A DNA stretch of 64,000 bases from Pisciglobus halotolerans (GCF_900113675.1 NZ_FOQE01000002.1:100357-164356); one strand, 5' to 3'. Counted from the first letter of the stretch, positions 32,352-42,300 are shown. The notes: generated from the letters alone by a model not told the origin. Program-made: numbers and translations.

Positions 32352-33231
32352 AGTTTGGACTTCCTTTCATTTCCGCTAACGTCGGCATCCCGCCTTGCGC
32401 ACCGAATTTTTGAATAGACAACGAGGCAGCTAAGTTTCCGAATTTCACACTTTCTTCAATCGGCAGACCAGCTGCGATCGCTGCTGCAAAGGCCCCATTA
32501 AACGTATCACCGGCTCCTGTTGTATCTACCGGTTGTACTTTATAGGAAGGCACTAATCTTTCTGCTGTTCCATCATGATACAACACACCTTTTGAACCTA
32601 ATGTAACGAAGAGTTTATTGGGATACTGTTTGACTCCTTCTGAAACCGCCCATTTTGGGAACATCAACTGAAATTCACTTTCGTTTGGTGTCAAATAGGT
32701 CACTTTTTCTAACCACTCAGGACTAATGACCCTTGCTGGCGCTGGATTATACAACAACTTGATGCCTTTTTCTGCACACGTCAAAATAACCTTTTCAACA
32801 ACAGCTTGTGGCGTTTCATTTTGAATGAGGACCAAATCGCAAGCAGTTAATGTGTTTTCTAAAGCATCGATCCCTTCAACTGTCACCGCGTCATTTGCAC
32901 CTGGAATGTAAATAATGGCATTGTCATTATTTAATAAAGTGATATGCGCTGAGCCAGATGGCAAATGTGTAACCCGTTTCACATTTTGCGTATCGATACG
33001 ATTTTGTGCTAGATTTTCGATCAGTTCTTCCCCAAAAGTGTCGTCTCCCACAGCGCCAATCATTTGCACCTCACTGCCTAAACGTGCACAAGCAATGGCC
33101 TGGTTAGCCCCTTTGCCGCCATACGTCGTCGTAAAGTCGATCCCTGTTATCGTCTCGCCTATTTCTGGACGTTTGGCCGTCGTGACCACAAAATCTGTAG
33201 AAATACTTCCAATCACCGCTATCTTACTCAT
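32326..33231 (-). CDS. rbsK: Ribokinase
   Basis: A ~301-residue PfkB-family ribokinase: N-terminal GGKGANQAIACARLG and C-terminal DTTGAGDTFNGAFAAA with the catalytic Asp. It phosphorylates ribose to ribose-5-phosphate. ATG 33231 has AGAAGG 6 nt upstream and is preferred over TTG 33237. It overlaps the end of rbsR and the start of rbsD, so translation of the first three genes is coupled. Confidence 0.96.
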   Translation of the reverse strand: MSKIAVIGSISTDFVVTTAKRPEIGETITGIDFTTTYGGKGANQAIACARLGSEVQMIGAVGDDTFGEELIENLAQNRIDTQNVKRVTHLPSGSAHITLLNNDNAIIYIPGANDAVTVEGIDALENTLTACDLVLIQNETPQAVVEKVILTCAEKGIKLLYNPAPARVISPEWLEKVTYLTPNESEFQLMFPKWAVSEGVKQYPNKLFVTLGSKGVLYHDGTAERLVPSYKVQPVDTTGAGDTFNGAFAAAIAAGLPIEESVKFGNLAASLSIQKFGAQGGMPTLAEMKGSPNYEEKWDIE

Positions 33232-34207
33232 GTTCAACCTTCTCTCTTAATGATTCTCTCAAAACAAGTTCAACCGGCAACTGAATTCGCTTTGTCTTGA
33301 CCGGTTTATTTTCGATACAGTTACACAGCAATTGAGCACCTTTATACCCGATCTCATAGGCTGGCTGAGCGATCGTTGATAATCCTGGATACGTCAAGCG
33401 GCTGAACGGCATATCGTCATAACCAATGATTTGCAATTCGTCTGGAATGTTGATCCCTCTTTTGACTGCTTCGCGCATGATCGCCAAAGCATAAACATCA
33501 TTCGACGCCACCACACTATCGGCATTGGGATGTTCTTTGAAAAAAAGCTCGACCGTCTCATCGGTATCTTCCAGCCGAAATGATGTCGTTTGGAATAAAT
33601 GATAAGCAATGTCTCTTTCTTTAAAAATTTGAATACTCCCTGCCAGTCGTTCAAATGAGCCCGGCACTTCCTTTGGCCCCACCATGATCACCACTTGCTT
33701 AGGGTCGCGGTCTGCCATCGCTTGAGCCGCCAGCATCCCGCCTTGGTAATCATTCGTATGGACAGCATACTGTTCAAAACTTTCCACACGGTCCAAGTTC
33801 ACTAAAGGAATATTTTTCAACCGCTTCGAGCTGCCTTGCACAGCCGATAACACACCGGCAATATTGTTTTGCTCGAAGATTTTTAAATACTCTTCTTCCT
33901 TTTCTACATCATCTTGAACATTTCCTAAAATCAAACTATAACCCAGCTGATTAACAGCATCTTCTGCTCCTTTTGCCAACAACGGAAAGAACGGATTGGC
34001 AATGTCCGGCAGCAGCAAACCAATGAGTTTCGACTTCTTTTGAAACAGCGAACGCGCGACTTCATTCGGATAAAACTCCAACTCCTCGATCGCTTGTTCC
34101 ACCTTTTTCCGCGACTCTGCGCCAACATATCCACTATCATTCAAGACACGTGAGACTGTCGCCACCGAAACCCCTGCTAACTTTGCCACCTCTTTGATCG
34201 TTGCCAT
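33224..34207 (-). CDS. rbsR: LacI-family ribose operon repressor
   Basis: A ~327-residue LacI repressor: HTH and hinge TIKEVAKLAGVSVATVSRVLN at the N-terminus and a ribose-binding-type C-terminal domain (DIANPFFPLLAKGAEDA; IIGYDDMPFSRL). As first gene of rbsRKDACB it is autoregulated through the operator at 34230-34247, which overlaps the region just past its -10. ATG 34207 is best spaced from AGGTG; ATG 34210 is the alternative. Confidence 0.94.
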   Translation of the reverse strand: MATIKEVAKLAGVSVATVSRVLNDSGYVGAESRKKVEQAIEELEFYPNEVARSLFQKKSKLIGLLLPDIANPFFPLLAKGAEDAVNQLGYSLILGNVQDDVEKEEEYLKIFEQNNIAGVLSAVQGSSKRLKNIPLVNLDRVESFEQYAVHTNDYQGGMLAAQAMADRDPKQVVIMVGPKEVPGSFERLAGSIQIFKERDIAYHLFQTTSFRLEDTDETVELFFKEHPNADSVVASNDVYALAIMREAVKRGINIPDELQIIGYDDMPFSRLTYPGLSTIAQPAYEIGYKGAQLLCNCIENKPVKTKRIQLPVELVLRESLREKVEHE

Positions 34208-34229
34208 CATTCTCACCTGTTCTTTCTAT

Positions 34230-34279
34230 TGTGTAACCGATTACACAAACATAGTAACACGCCAGAAAAAGAATGACAA
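34230..34279 (-). promoter_or_regulatory. rbs promoter and RbsR operator
   Basis: On the minus strand TTGTCA (34274-34279), a 17-bp spacer and TACTAT (34251-34256) form the promoter. Directly downstream is TGTGTAACCGATTACACA (34230-34247), a near-perfect palindrome with the central CG of LacI-family operators, covering the initial transcribed bases. Confidence 0.85.
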
Positions 34280-34365
34280 GTAGAAAAGAAGAATTTTTTT
34301 GCGCTAGATACCGTCAAATCTTCTAACGAAACACCTGCTACTTTACAAATAAATATTCACACCCG

Positions 34366-34870
34366 TTAATGACCAACTCAAATCTGTTTCTTCGTCTGAG
34401 TTCGTCATTACCTCCTCTTATTGACTAACTCAGATCTGTTTCTGTATCTGAGCCTGTCATTATCTTCTGTTATTGACTAACTCAAACTCATTTCTGTAGC
34501 TGAGTTTGTCATTACCTCCTGTTATTGACTAACTCAAACTTGTTTCGGTACCTAAGCTTGTCATTATTTCTCATTATTGACCAACTCAAATCTGTTTCTT
34601 CGTCTGAGTTTGTCATTATCTCCTCTTAATGACCAACTCAAACTTGTTTCTGCATCTGAGCTTGTCATTATCTTCTGTTATTGACTAACTCAAACTTGTT
34701 TCGGTGTCTGAGCTTGTCATTATTTCTCGTTATTAACCAACTCAAGCTTGTTTCGGTGTCTGAGCTTGTCATTATTTCTCGTTATTAACCAACTCAAGCT
34801 TGTTTCGGTGTCTAAGCTTGTCATTATCTTCTGTTGTTTACTGATTCAAATCCTATTTCACTCTTGAGTT
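34366..34870. repeat. Repeat array D: ten 52-bp units
   Basis: The AACTCA core falls at 34375, 34427, 34479, 34531, 34583, 34635, 34687, 34739 and 34791 with a tenth degenerate copy at 34843: nine steps of exactly 52 bp. Arms are TTATTGACTAACTCA and TGAGYTTGTCATTA. Units 1 and 5, and 2 and 6, are most alike, and 7-9 form a near-identical block, which suggests block duplications. It lies between the terminator of the small gene at 34.99 kb and the rbs promoter. Confidence 0.97.
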
Positions 34871-34897
34871 CGCAAGATCAGATCCTATTATATGAAA

Positions 34898-34940
34898 ATA
34901 AAAAAGCACTAAAAGAAATGTTATCTCTTCCAGTACTTCG
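34898..34940 (-). terminator. Terminator after small hypothetical gene
   Basis: On the minus strand AAGTACTGGAA pairs imperfectly with TTTTAGTGCTT, followed by TTTTTTATTTT. It bounds array D on the right. Confidence 0.65.
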
Positions 34941-34985
34941 ATTTCATGTATTTTACTCAATTGAGAACTCTTGTTTATAAGCAGC

Positions 34986-35255
34986 TTAATAAATCACTGT
35001 CGGACATCCGATTTTTTTCATATAGGTCTTAACCCAATGCCGATGAGCTGCTTCTTGTTTATCAGAGGGAAAACTCTCCACCTCTTTGATCAAATCAACG
35101 CAGAAACGATAGGCTTTGCCTGCCTCTTCTTCGGAATTGAACAAATAGGATAAAGCCAATTCGTCATCACTGATATAATGGATCACTACTTCTTTCGGAT
35201 ACAACGTCATCATTGCAACGGCACAAAACTTTTCATCAATCTTTTCTGGCAACAT
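34986..35255 (-). CDS. Small hypothetical cytosolic protein
   Basis: About 89 residues, acidic, no signal or membrane segment; I do not recognise a family. It ends AAHRHWVKTYMKKIGCPTVIY. The start is uncertain among TTG 35270, ATG 35261 and ATG 35255; I choose 35255 because GGGAG is then spaced 8 nt away. Single gene between array D and galU. Confidence 0.6.
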   Translation of the reverse strand: MLPEKIDEKFCAVAMMTLYPKEVVIHYISDDELALSYLFNSEEEAGKAYRFCVDLIKEVESFPSDKQEAAHRHWVKTYMKKIGCPTVIY

Positions 35256-35345
35256 CTTCATCTCTCCCAACTCATCCTATTGACACCGTTTACTGTAACC
35301 CGCTTTATTTTATCACAAAACTTTTTTTCAAAGTAGCTCCTATGC

Positions 35346-35388
35346 AAAAAAAGTACCAGAAGAAGTTCGCTTTCTCCTAGTACTTTGA
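35346..35388 (-). terminator. galU terminator
   Basis: On the minus strand AAAGTACTAGGAG pairs with CTTCTGGTACTTT with mismatches, followed by TTTTTGC, 15 bp beyond galU. Confidence 0.7.
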
Positions 35389-35402
35389 AAATGTATTTAC
35401 TT

Positions 35403-36278
35403 TTATTTCAACTCTTCCCCAAGACCAATAATGTATTCTTTCAATTCATCTTTGATCTGCGGATGAACCAAACCGTACTGGATGCTGGTTTTCATGAAGC
35501 CGAATTTGTCGCCGACGTCATAACGTTTGCCTTTGAATTCATGGGCGAAGACGCGTTGTGTTTTGTTCAATGTGTCGATTGCATCAGTCAATTGGATTTC
35601 GCCGCCTGCACCTGGTTCTTGGTGTTCTAAGATATCAAAAATCTCAGGCGTCAACAAGTAGCGTCCAATGATTGCCAAGTTGCTTGGCGCATCTTTTGGA
35701 TCGGGTTTTTCAACAAAATTCCGCACACCATATAATTGGTCATCCAATTGGTTTGCAACATCAATGATCCCATACTTAGACGTATCTTCATGCGGCACTT
35801 CCATGACAGCGATCGTTGAAGCAGCATTTTTGTTATATTCATTGATCAATTGCTTCGTCAACGGAACCTTGTCTTCCATCAAATCGTCGCCCAACATAAC
35901 AACAAACGGTTCATCGCCTACAAATGCTTTGGCATGCAAAACGGCGTCGCCTAAGCCTTTTGGATAAGACTGGCGCACAAAATGCAATTTCATTTTGGTC
36001 GTTTTTTCGACCATCTTCAGCATCTCAGTTTTATTTTTTTCTCTTAAATTTTCTTCCAATTCAAAGTTGGCATCAAAATGGTCTTCAATGGACCGTTTGC
36101 TTTTACCAGTGACAACTAAAATTTCTTCAATGCCTGAATCCAATGCTTCTTCAACGATAAATTGAATCGTTGGTTTGTCAACGATTGGCAGCATTTCCTT
36201 TGCCATAGCTTTTGTTGCTGGTAAAAAACGCGTTCCTAAACCAGCTGCTGGAATGACAGCTTTTCTGACTTTTTTCAT
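35403..36278 (-). CDS. galU: UTP-glucose-1-phosphate uridylyltransferase
   Basis: A 291-residue nucleotidyltransferase beginning [24 protein letters not shown] with the G-x-G-T-R-F nucleotide loop and the [10 protein letters not shown] motif. It makes UDP-glucose for cell-wall, glycolipid and capsule synthesis. Also seen are FVEKP and a late [15 protein letters not shown]. Monocistronic, with its own terminator; the CpsB-type phosphatase gene upstream is read the same way 126 bp away. Confidence 0.96.
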   Translation of the reverse strand: MKKVRKAVIPAAGLGTRFLPATKAMAKEMLPIVDKPTIQFIVEEALDSGIEEILVVTGKSKRSIEDHFDANFELEENLREKNKTEMLKMVEKTTKMKLHFVRQSYPKGLGDAVLHAKAFVGDEPFVVMLGDDLMEDKVPLTKQLINEYNKNAASTIAVMEVPHEDTSKYGIIDVANQLDDQLYGVRNFVEKPDPKDAPSNLAIIGRYLLTPEIFDILEHQEPGAGGEIQLTDAIDTLNKTQRVFAHEFKGKRYDVGDKFGFMKTSIQYGLVHPQIKDELKEYIIGLGEELK

Positions 36279-36404
36279 CTCGTTATAGCCTCCAAGTATG
36301 TAATGATAAGCGCCTCAGCTATCTTTCCAAATTTCTGACAGATAAAGCACTTACTTTATTATATAACAAATAAAAAGACTTTTGAATCAATTTACCTTTG
36401 CGCG

Positions 36405-37172
36405 CTAAAATAGCCCTAAAAACTTAGACCGCTTCACTTTGGTAGGTGTCGGCGGAAAAATAGGATCACCATTCACCAAATCCTTCGTGACTTGCTGGTA
36501 TGCTGCGACTTTTTCTTTGCCAAATTCTTTTGACAACTTCTGATATGCCTCTTTCATATGGAAAGAACGTGAACCGATATTATGCGCATCTGAAGCAAGA
36601 AAATGTACCAAGTCCGCCTCGATCAATTGCTTGCTGAGTTTTTGGATATCTTTGCCAAATCCGCCCGTATAACTGGCAGCCGTCAATTGCGCTAAAGCTC
36701 CTTTTTCAACAAAGTTCAGCAATTTGTCAGGATCTTTCAAGATGGCATGGTTGCGCTCTGGATGCACAATGACCGGCGTGATTCCTTCCCTTTGCATTTC
36801 AAAAAATAATGATTCCGCATATTCTGGAATAGTCGGCGTTGGAAACTCGATCAAAACATATTGATTGCCTTCATCAATAAATTGAACCTTTCCCTGCTCC
36901 ATATCATCAAAAAATTCACCGTTGATCCGAACTTCCTGTCCAGGAAAAATTGTTAATGAAATATCTCTCGCATCCAATTCATCCTGCAACTCATCGACTA
37001 ACGCTAAAATTTCTGGCTTTTCATTGTCCCAATGACCATTTTTATAATGCGGCGTAGCTAAAATGTGAGTAATGCCCTCTGCCACAGCTTTTCGTGCCAT
37101 ATCAACTGAATCTTCTATCGTTTTTGCCCCGTCATCGATGCCCGGCAAAATATGGCAATGCAAATCGATCAT
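36405..37172 (-). CDS. CpsB/CapC-type manganese-dependent tyrosine phosphatase (PHP fold)
   Basis: A 255-residue PHP-fold protein that opens MIDLHCHILPGIDDGAKT, with the metal ligands His5 and His7, and carries a late ASDAHN motif. CpsB-type enzymes dephosphorylate the tyrosine kinase that controls capsule synthesis. The start is ATG 37172 with GGAG upstream; the frame runs open to 37295 but that extension is not family-like. No capsule cluster or kinase gene lies near, so it acts in trans or on another substrate. Confidence 0.88.
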   Translation of the reverse strand: MIDLHCHILPGIDDGAKTIEDSVDMARKAVAEGITHILATPHYKNGHWDNEKPEILALVDELQDELDARDISLTIFPGQEVRINGEFFDDMEQGKVQFIDEGNQYVLIEFPTPTIPEYAESLFFEMQREGITPVIVHPERNHAILKDPDKLLNFVEKGALAQLTAASYTGGFGKDIQKLSKQLIEADLVHFLASDAHNIGSRSFHMKEAYQKLSKEFGKEKVAAYQQVTKDLVNGDPIFPPTPTKVKRSKFLGLF

Positions 37173-37303
37173 GTAATTGTCTCCTTCATTATCTTGTTTC
37201 AAACTAACTCCATTATAAAGTAAAGCCAACAAATTATCTAGATTGGGTTGGTAAAGGTTTGCTTTACATTGACAAAATGGATATCTGTTCAGCAAATCAG
37301 CAG

Positions 37304-37663
37304 CCTAATGACCAACTCGAGCAGCACATTCCGTTTGAGTTGGTAAATAACTCAGTTTAATGACCAACTCGAGTAGTACTTTCCGTTTGAGTTTGTCAAT
37401 AACTAGGCTTAATGACCAACTCGAGTAGTACTTTCCGTTTGAGCTTGTCAATAACTTGGTTTAATGACCAACTCGAGTAGTACTTTCCGTTTGAGCTTGT
37501 CAATAACTTGGTTTAATGACCAACTCGAGCAACACATTCCGTTTGAGTTGGTAAATAACTCGGTTTAATGACTAACTCGAGCAGCACATTTCGTTTGAGT
37601 TGGTAAATAACTAGACTTAATGACTAACTCACACATCAAGACCAATTTGAGTTAGTCATTAAC
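37304..37663. repeat. Repeat array E: seven 52-bp units
   Basis: The AACTC core falls at 37314, 37366, 37418, 37470, 37522, 37574 and 37626, again exactly 52 bp apart. Left arm TTAATGACCAACTCGAG; right arm TTTGAGTTTGTCAATAA or TTTGAGTTGGTAAATAA. The last unit is a perfect 15-bp inverted repeat (37617-37631 with 37648-37662) with a 16-nt centre, seemingly the best preserved copy. The array lies between the esterase terminator and the cpsB start. Confidence 0.97.
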
Positions 37664-37696
37664 ACATGTAAAAAGTACAGAATAAACTATTTGATC

Positions 37697-37737
37697 TAAA
37701 AAAGCTGTTTCCTTTAGATGAGGAGACAGCTTTTTGT
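37697..37737 (-). terminator. Esterase gene terminator
   Basis: AAAAGCTGTTTCC pairs with GGAGACAGCTTTT around an 8-9-nt loop, with A- and T-runs; lies between array E and the SGNH esterase. Confidence 0.8.
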
Positions 37738-37801
37738 ATGTTCATTTGCGATTCAGTTATGACGATCAACTAAATTCCAAAAAAATTCGTTGTTGATTCA
37801 T

Positions 37802-38521
37802 TTACTTTTTCACGTACTTCTCGATCTCGTTCAGCCAAACTTCATAGCCTGCTTTGTTCAAATGCAACCCATCAACTGAATATTCTTCCGATAATTCAGG
37901 ACCAAACTTAGCAGCAATATCCAGATAAGTTACACCTTCCAATTGAGAAAGCTTTCTATTCAAGTGTGCAACGGCTTCGTTTATCGGTTCGCTCCGTTTG
38001 AAATAATTATTTTCAAATAAATCCCCGGCTACAGGGAAAACGCTCTGTACATAAATTTGAACATTTGGATCATTTTTCTTCAACGTTTGAATGATTTTCT
38101 TATAGTTCTGTTCGATCGTTTCAACTGGAACACCCTGTTTGATATCGTTGATGCCGATCAAAAGGAATACTTTCTTAGGATGTAAAGCAGTGATTTGCTC
38201 AGTGCGATGCAACAAGCCTTCAGATGTATCACTTCCCACACCTCTATTGGCTACTGAATATTCATCAAAGTACTCTCCCCATTCGAAATAATTCGTATGG
38301 CTATCGCCTGCAAAGACAACTTCTTTGTCGTGTTCTCCAACTAACTGCAAATTTTCATCCCTAATTTCGACGATGGGACTAACAGGTGGCTGATCTGCAA
38401 AAACCTTTGTTGGCCCATTTTCAACATACACCCATCCACCTTGTTTAAAGAAAATGATCCCACCTATCACGATAACAACCAGATTAAATATGATTGACGC
38501 TCTAAAAATATACTTTTTCAA
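37802..38521 (-). CDS. Membrane-anchored SGNH/GDSL esterase
   Basis: A 239-residue protein with an N-terminal membrane anchor (~residues 7-26) and an external SGNH domain. The blocks are FAGDSH (nucleophile Ser), NRGVGSDT (Gly), IGINDI (Asn) and DGLHLNKAGY (Asp and His). It is related to the PAF acetylhydrolase-like branch and probably deacetylates or de-esterifies a cell-surface glycan or lipid; substrate unknown. Monocistronic. Confidence 0.88.
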   Translation of the reverse strand: MKKYIFRASIIFNLVVIVIGGIIFFKQGGWVYVENGPTKVFADQPPVSPIVEIRDENLQLVGEHDKEVVFAGDSHTNYFEWGEYFDEYSVANRGVGSDTSEGLLHRTEQITALHPKKVFLLIGINDIKQGVPVETIEQNYKKIIQTLKKNDPNVQIYVQSVFPVAGDLFENNYFKRSEPINEAVAHLNRKLSQLEGVTYLDIAAKFGPELSEEYSVDGLHLNKAGYEVWLNEIEKYVKK

Positions 38522-38700
38522 TCCTTGCTTCCTCCAATAATGCTAACTTCTCCTACTATCATAGCGCAGTCCTTTTGATTCAGCTATGAATTAGCTCAAA
38601 TGGCGACAAACCTTAGATCTCTCAATAAATAGAAATCCTTAACTTTCCTTCCTTAAAATGGTACATTAAGTTAATGAAGTTTGAAAAAAGGAGTGATTTT

Positions 38701-39282
38701 TTGTTAGATAAAACGATTCCTTATGCAGAAATTTGGATGTGTCGAGAGCGGGAATGGCCGGTAGAAGAAAAGGCGTTGCCTGAAGGGTTTCACTTTGCCT
38801 TTTATCAAGAAGGTGATGAACGTGATTGGGCAGCGATTGAAACGGCGGTCGCGGAGTTTGATGAAGAAGCAAAAGCAATAGACTATTTCAATGAAAAATT
38901 TGCGCCCTTTCCGCAAGCATTGAAAGAGCGTATGCTATTCATCATAAATGATGCAGGAGAAAAAGTTGCGACGTGTTCAGCGTGGTGGAAAGATACGCCC
39001 GATGGCAAACGTCATCCGTTGGTGCATTGGGTAGCGGTAAAACCGGGTTATCAAGGAAAAGGCTTGGCAAAAGCGATGATGACGCGAACGATAAAGTTGC
39101 TGCAAGAGTTGGAAGTTACCTCCCCTATTTATTTGCATACCCAAACTTGGAGCCACATCGCCATTGGGCTATATCAAAAGCTAGGCTTTGAGATCTCAGA
39201 TAAAAACCTCGATGGCAGCCCTAACCCAGATTATGAAAAAGCGATGGATATCCTTGCTGAAATTGAGCAGCGAAAAGACTAA
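38701..39282 (+). CDS. GNAT-family N-acetyltransferase
   Basis: About 193 residues with the GNAT acetyl-CoA loop VKPGYQGKGLAKAMM near residue 113 and a C-terminal LYQKLGFEISD strand-turn. The start is TTG at 38701 because AAGGAG lies 8 nt upstream; the ATG at 38674 precedes that ribosome site. Acceptor unknown. It is single and ends in a strong terminator. Confidence 0.85.
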   Translation: MLDKTIPYAEIWMCREREWPVEEKALPEGFHFAFYQEGDERDWAAIETAVAEFDEEAKAIDYFNEKFAPFPQALKERMLFIINDAGEKVATCSAWWKDTPDGKRHPLVHWVAVKPGYQGKGLAKAMMTRTIKLLQELEVTSPIYLHTQTWSHIAIGLYQKLGFEISDKNLDGSPNPDYEKAMDILAEIEQRKD

Positions 39283-39293
39283 CGACAACGAAC

Positions 39294-39341
39294 AAAAAAG
39301 AGTATAAAAGGATCAAGACGATCCCTTATACTCTTTTTTTG
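39294..39341. terminator. Bidirectional terminator
   Basis: A stem of ~19 bp (AAAAAAGAGTATAA..GGATC with GATCC..TTATACTCTTTTTT) with a 5-nt loop between convergent GNAT and purine permease genes. Confidence 0.95.
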
Positions 39342-39364
39342 ATGTTTATCAATGCATCAATCTA

Positions 39365-40684
39365 TTAATCTTCTGGCAATACTTTATTTAAAATGATAGC
39401 TGTTAAAGAGGCGATTGCGATAGGAGAACCAAAAAGATATTGGATCATGATCGGCAAAGTGCTCAAATAATCAGCTGGCAAGAAAGTCAAAGCGATCACC
39501 AATAAAATAGGAATAGAAATCACATAAATTTCTTTTTGTCCGATTTGCTTTTGCTTGAGAACTTGGAAACCGCTCATCGCAATAACGCCACAGATGAGTG
39601 CAAATACTCCACCGATAACAGAGGAAGGAATAGACGAAATAATAGCCGATAGTTTTCCTGATAAACCAAACACAACGAATAATCCGCCAGCAGCGATAAA
39701 AACGCGACGGCTGGCAACACCAGTGATCGTAATAATCCCCGCATTGGAAGAATAACCTGTGACAGGAGTTGTTCCTAAAAGAGCGGCAGCCATGCAGCCT
39801 AAGCCTTCTCCGATCACACCGCGATTGAGGTAATCTTTATTGAGCGGAGTTTTGGTGACATTACTCACAGCTAACCAAGTGCCGATCGTTTCAGACATCA
39901 ACACGAGGTAAATGATCAGCATCGTTACGATTGCAGAAAAGTCAAATGTAAAAGTAAAGTCTTTGAAAATAAATTGCGGCATCGAGAACCATTTTGCTTC
40001 AGTAACAGGCGTTAAATCAAGCATGCCCATAAAACCCGCTAAAATACTGCCGGCAAAAAGCGCGATAATAACTGACGCTACCCGGAAGACCCGCCCGCCT
40101 TTAGGAGAATGGCTGCCTAGAATAGAACAGCCGATCATCACCGCTCCTGCAAAAACCGCTAAGAAAATATTTTGACCGATTGAACCGACCGCACTGCTGT
40201 AAATATTGTCATTTACAGCAGCCGGCATCAAAGATAAGCCCACACAGAAAATAATTGTTCCGCCGACGATCGAAGGTACAAATGAATCAATGAATTTGTG
40301 GAATAAACCGGTAAAGCCTATCAACGTTAAGATAACGGCACAGACAAAGCTGGCACCCATTGCAGCGCCCCATCCTTCCATTCCGCCGCCGTGAGCCAAA
40401 GTGATACCGGCAATCGCACCAATCGGAATAAACGAAGCGCCTTGTGCGACCGGCATTTTCATTAGCAGGCCGGATTGGATGATCGTTGCAATCCCAGCAG
40501 CAATGAAAGTCGATTGGATCAAGATGGTCGATTGACTAGCTGAAAAACCCACAGCTAAAGCAACGATAAAAGGTACCACATAAACATCCATTGCTAGTAA
40601 GTGCTGCAATCCAAGCAATAAGCTTTTTTTCCAAGACACTGTTTCCTCTGTTTTGACTGTTCCATTCACTTGTGTCGTTTCCAT
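39365..40684 (-). CDS. NCS2-family purine permease
   Basis: A 439-residue xanthine/uracil-type (NAT/NCS2) carrier with about 12-14 membrane segments. LQHLLAM at the first helix supplies the conserved QH pair, and LLGTTPVTGYSSNAG matches the NAT signature region. Co-transcribed 21 bp behind guanine deaminase, so guanine or xanthine is the likely substrate. It acts in the cytoplasmic membrane as a proton symporter by family analogy. Confidence 0.9.
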   Translation of the reverse strand: METTQVNGTVKTEETVSWKKSLLLGLQHLLAMDVYVVPFIVALAVGFSASQSTILIQSTFIAAGIATIIQSGLLMKMPVAQGASFIPIGAIAGITLAHGGGMEGWGAAMGASFVCAVILTLIGFTGLFHKFIDSFVPSIVGGTIIFCVGLSLMPAAVNDNIYSSAVGSIGQNIFLAVFAGAVMIGCSILGSHSPKGGRVFRVASVIIALFAGSILAGFMGMLDLTPVTEAKWFSMPQFIFKDFTFTFDFSAIVTMLIIYLVLMSETIGTWLAVSNVTKTPLNKDYLNRGVIGEGLGCMAAALLGTTPVTGYSSNAGIITITGVASRRVFIAAGGLFVVFGLSGKLSAIISSIPSSVIGGVFALICGVIAMSGFQVLKQKQIGQKEIYVISIPILLVIALTFLPADYLSTLPIMIQYLFGSPIAIASLTAIILNKVLPED

Positions 40685-40705
40685 GGTGTATCTGATTCTC
40701 CTTTT

Positions 40706-42067
40706 TTATTCGTTGATTTGCTTTCCTTGTACCCATACAGAGACGATATTTTCACGTTTCGTCAAATAAAGCAGCTTTTGGAAAATATCTTCTAAGGGTT
40801 CATTTTCATCAAAAATCGGCATAGAAGCTTGAGCAACAGTCGTGTCGATCACTTGCGCATCAAAGGCATACTGTTCTGCCAGTCGTCCGATCGGCAAACG
40901 CACACTTTCTCCTCCGCCAACTGTAGCGAAATAAAAAGCTTCTTTCACAGTAATGCGAGAATGATCTGTTCCGCGTTCTTCAGGCGCTTTCTTCGTGTCC
41001 ACGCCATCTTCCAACATACGAGAAGAGATAACGGCTTGGCGAATCGCTGAGTAGACACTCGGGTCGTAACCGCCAGAAAGATCCGTACCTAATCCCACTT
41101 CAACGCCCTGTTCATGAAATTGCTTGATTGGGATCACACTGTTTGCAAAATAAGCATTTGAGATCGGACAATGAGCGATCGCAGTTCCGGTTTCTTTAAA
41201 AGTCGCCGCATCTGCGTCACTCAAAAAGTTGCAGTGAGCCATGACTGATTTATCTCTCAATAAACCAAAGTCATTCAACACTTGCGTATCGTGTTTGCCA
41301 AAGCGCTCTTTGACATAGCCATGTTCCCAATCACTTTCGCTGCAGTGGCTGGTCACATGCACATCATACTTTTCAGCCAATTTTCCTAAACCAGCTAAAG
41401 CTTCATCCGTACAGCACGGCACAAAACGCGGTGTCACCACAGGATATACCCCTTGGACCGTTTCAGCTTGCAAAGCTTTGACCCGTTGAATAAATCGTTC
41501 CGTATCTGCTAACGCTGATTCAGTATCTTCGTCCCGATAATCAGCCGGATTCTGCTCGGCATCATCCATCACCACTTTGCCTACGAGCCCGCGTTGACCT
41601 TTTCGCGCACAAATATCCGCTAACAAATAACTCGCTTCTTCATGAACCGTGGCAAAATACAGACCCGTTGTGGTGCCATTTGCTAGTAACGTATCGACCA
41701 AATGGGCATAGACCTTTTTGGCAAAAGCCGTATCTTCAAATTTAGCTTCCAACGGGAACGTGTACGTATTCAGCCATTGATAGAGAGGAATATCCAGCGC
41801 GGTGCCGCTTTGTGCCCATTGAGGAGCATGAATGTGCAAATCAATAAATCCTGGCAAGAGATACTGCCCTTCTTTTAGCTCAATCAGCTTTTGTTCGTCT
41901 TTTGCTGCTTGGAGGGTGGACTGATAGGAGGAATCAGACGGCGCTAGACGCTTAACGATCATCCCCTTACCATCTATGCAAAAGAGATGGTTCTCTAATA
42001 TTTCTATTTCTTGGGCAGATAGACTAGAAAAGCCAGTGCCCTTAAAAACCTTAACAATATTTTCCAT
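40706..42067 (-). CDS. guaD: Guanine deaminase
   Basis: A ~453-residue amidohydrolase-fold deaminase. It has the zinc motif DLHIHAPQWAQSG, the second ligand region VTSHCSESDWE, SVMAHCNFL and the late GLGTDLSGG. It converts guanine to xanthine and ammonia. ATG 42067 follows AAGGTGAG; the longer frame to 42097 is not supported. With the NCS2 permease it forms a purine salvage or nitrogen operon. I saw no purine riboswitch upstream. Confidence 0.92.
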   Translation of the reverse strand: MENIVKVFKGTGFSSLSAQEIEILENHLFCIDGKGMIVKRLAPSDSSYQSTLQAAKDEQKLIELKEGQYLLPGFIDLHIHAPQWAQSGTALDIPLYQWLNTYTFPLEAKFEDTAFAKKVYAHLVDTLLANGTTTGLYFATVHEEASYLLADICARKGQRGLVGKVVMDDAEQNPADYRDEDTESALADTERFIQRVKALQAETVQGVYPVVTPRFVPCCTDEALAGLGKLAEKYDVHVTSHCSESDWEHGYVKERFGKHDTQVLNDFGLLRDKSVMAHCNFLSDADAATFKETGTAIAHCPISNAYFANSVIPIKQFHEQGVEVGLGTDLSGGYDPSVYSAIRQAVISSRMLEDGVDTKKAPEERGTDHSRITVKEAFYFATVGGGESVRLPIGRLAEQYAFDAQVIDTTVAQASMPIFDENEPLEDIFQKLLYLTKRENIVSVWVQGKQINE

Positions 42068-42300
42068 TACTCTCACCTTTGTTCGTTTTATTAACACGTT
42101 TCTTATTATAGAGTCTCCTTTAAAGAGAAGTCAACGTTAATAACGAATTTTAACCATTCACTCACTTTCAATGTTCGTGTTTTCAAATAGATAAATTCTA
42201 TCATTTTTGAATGGAATCACTTCAAAACTGCGTGATGGTTAAGTTGCGCGAACAAATGAATCTAAAAACTTGCATTTAGCAGCATAAATCTTTTTTTGTA

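Noticed and set aside
42068..42300. Purine riboswitch before guaD
   Set aside because: The conserved core and pairing of purine riboswitches were not found.
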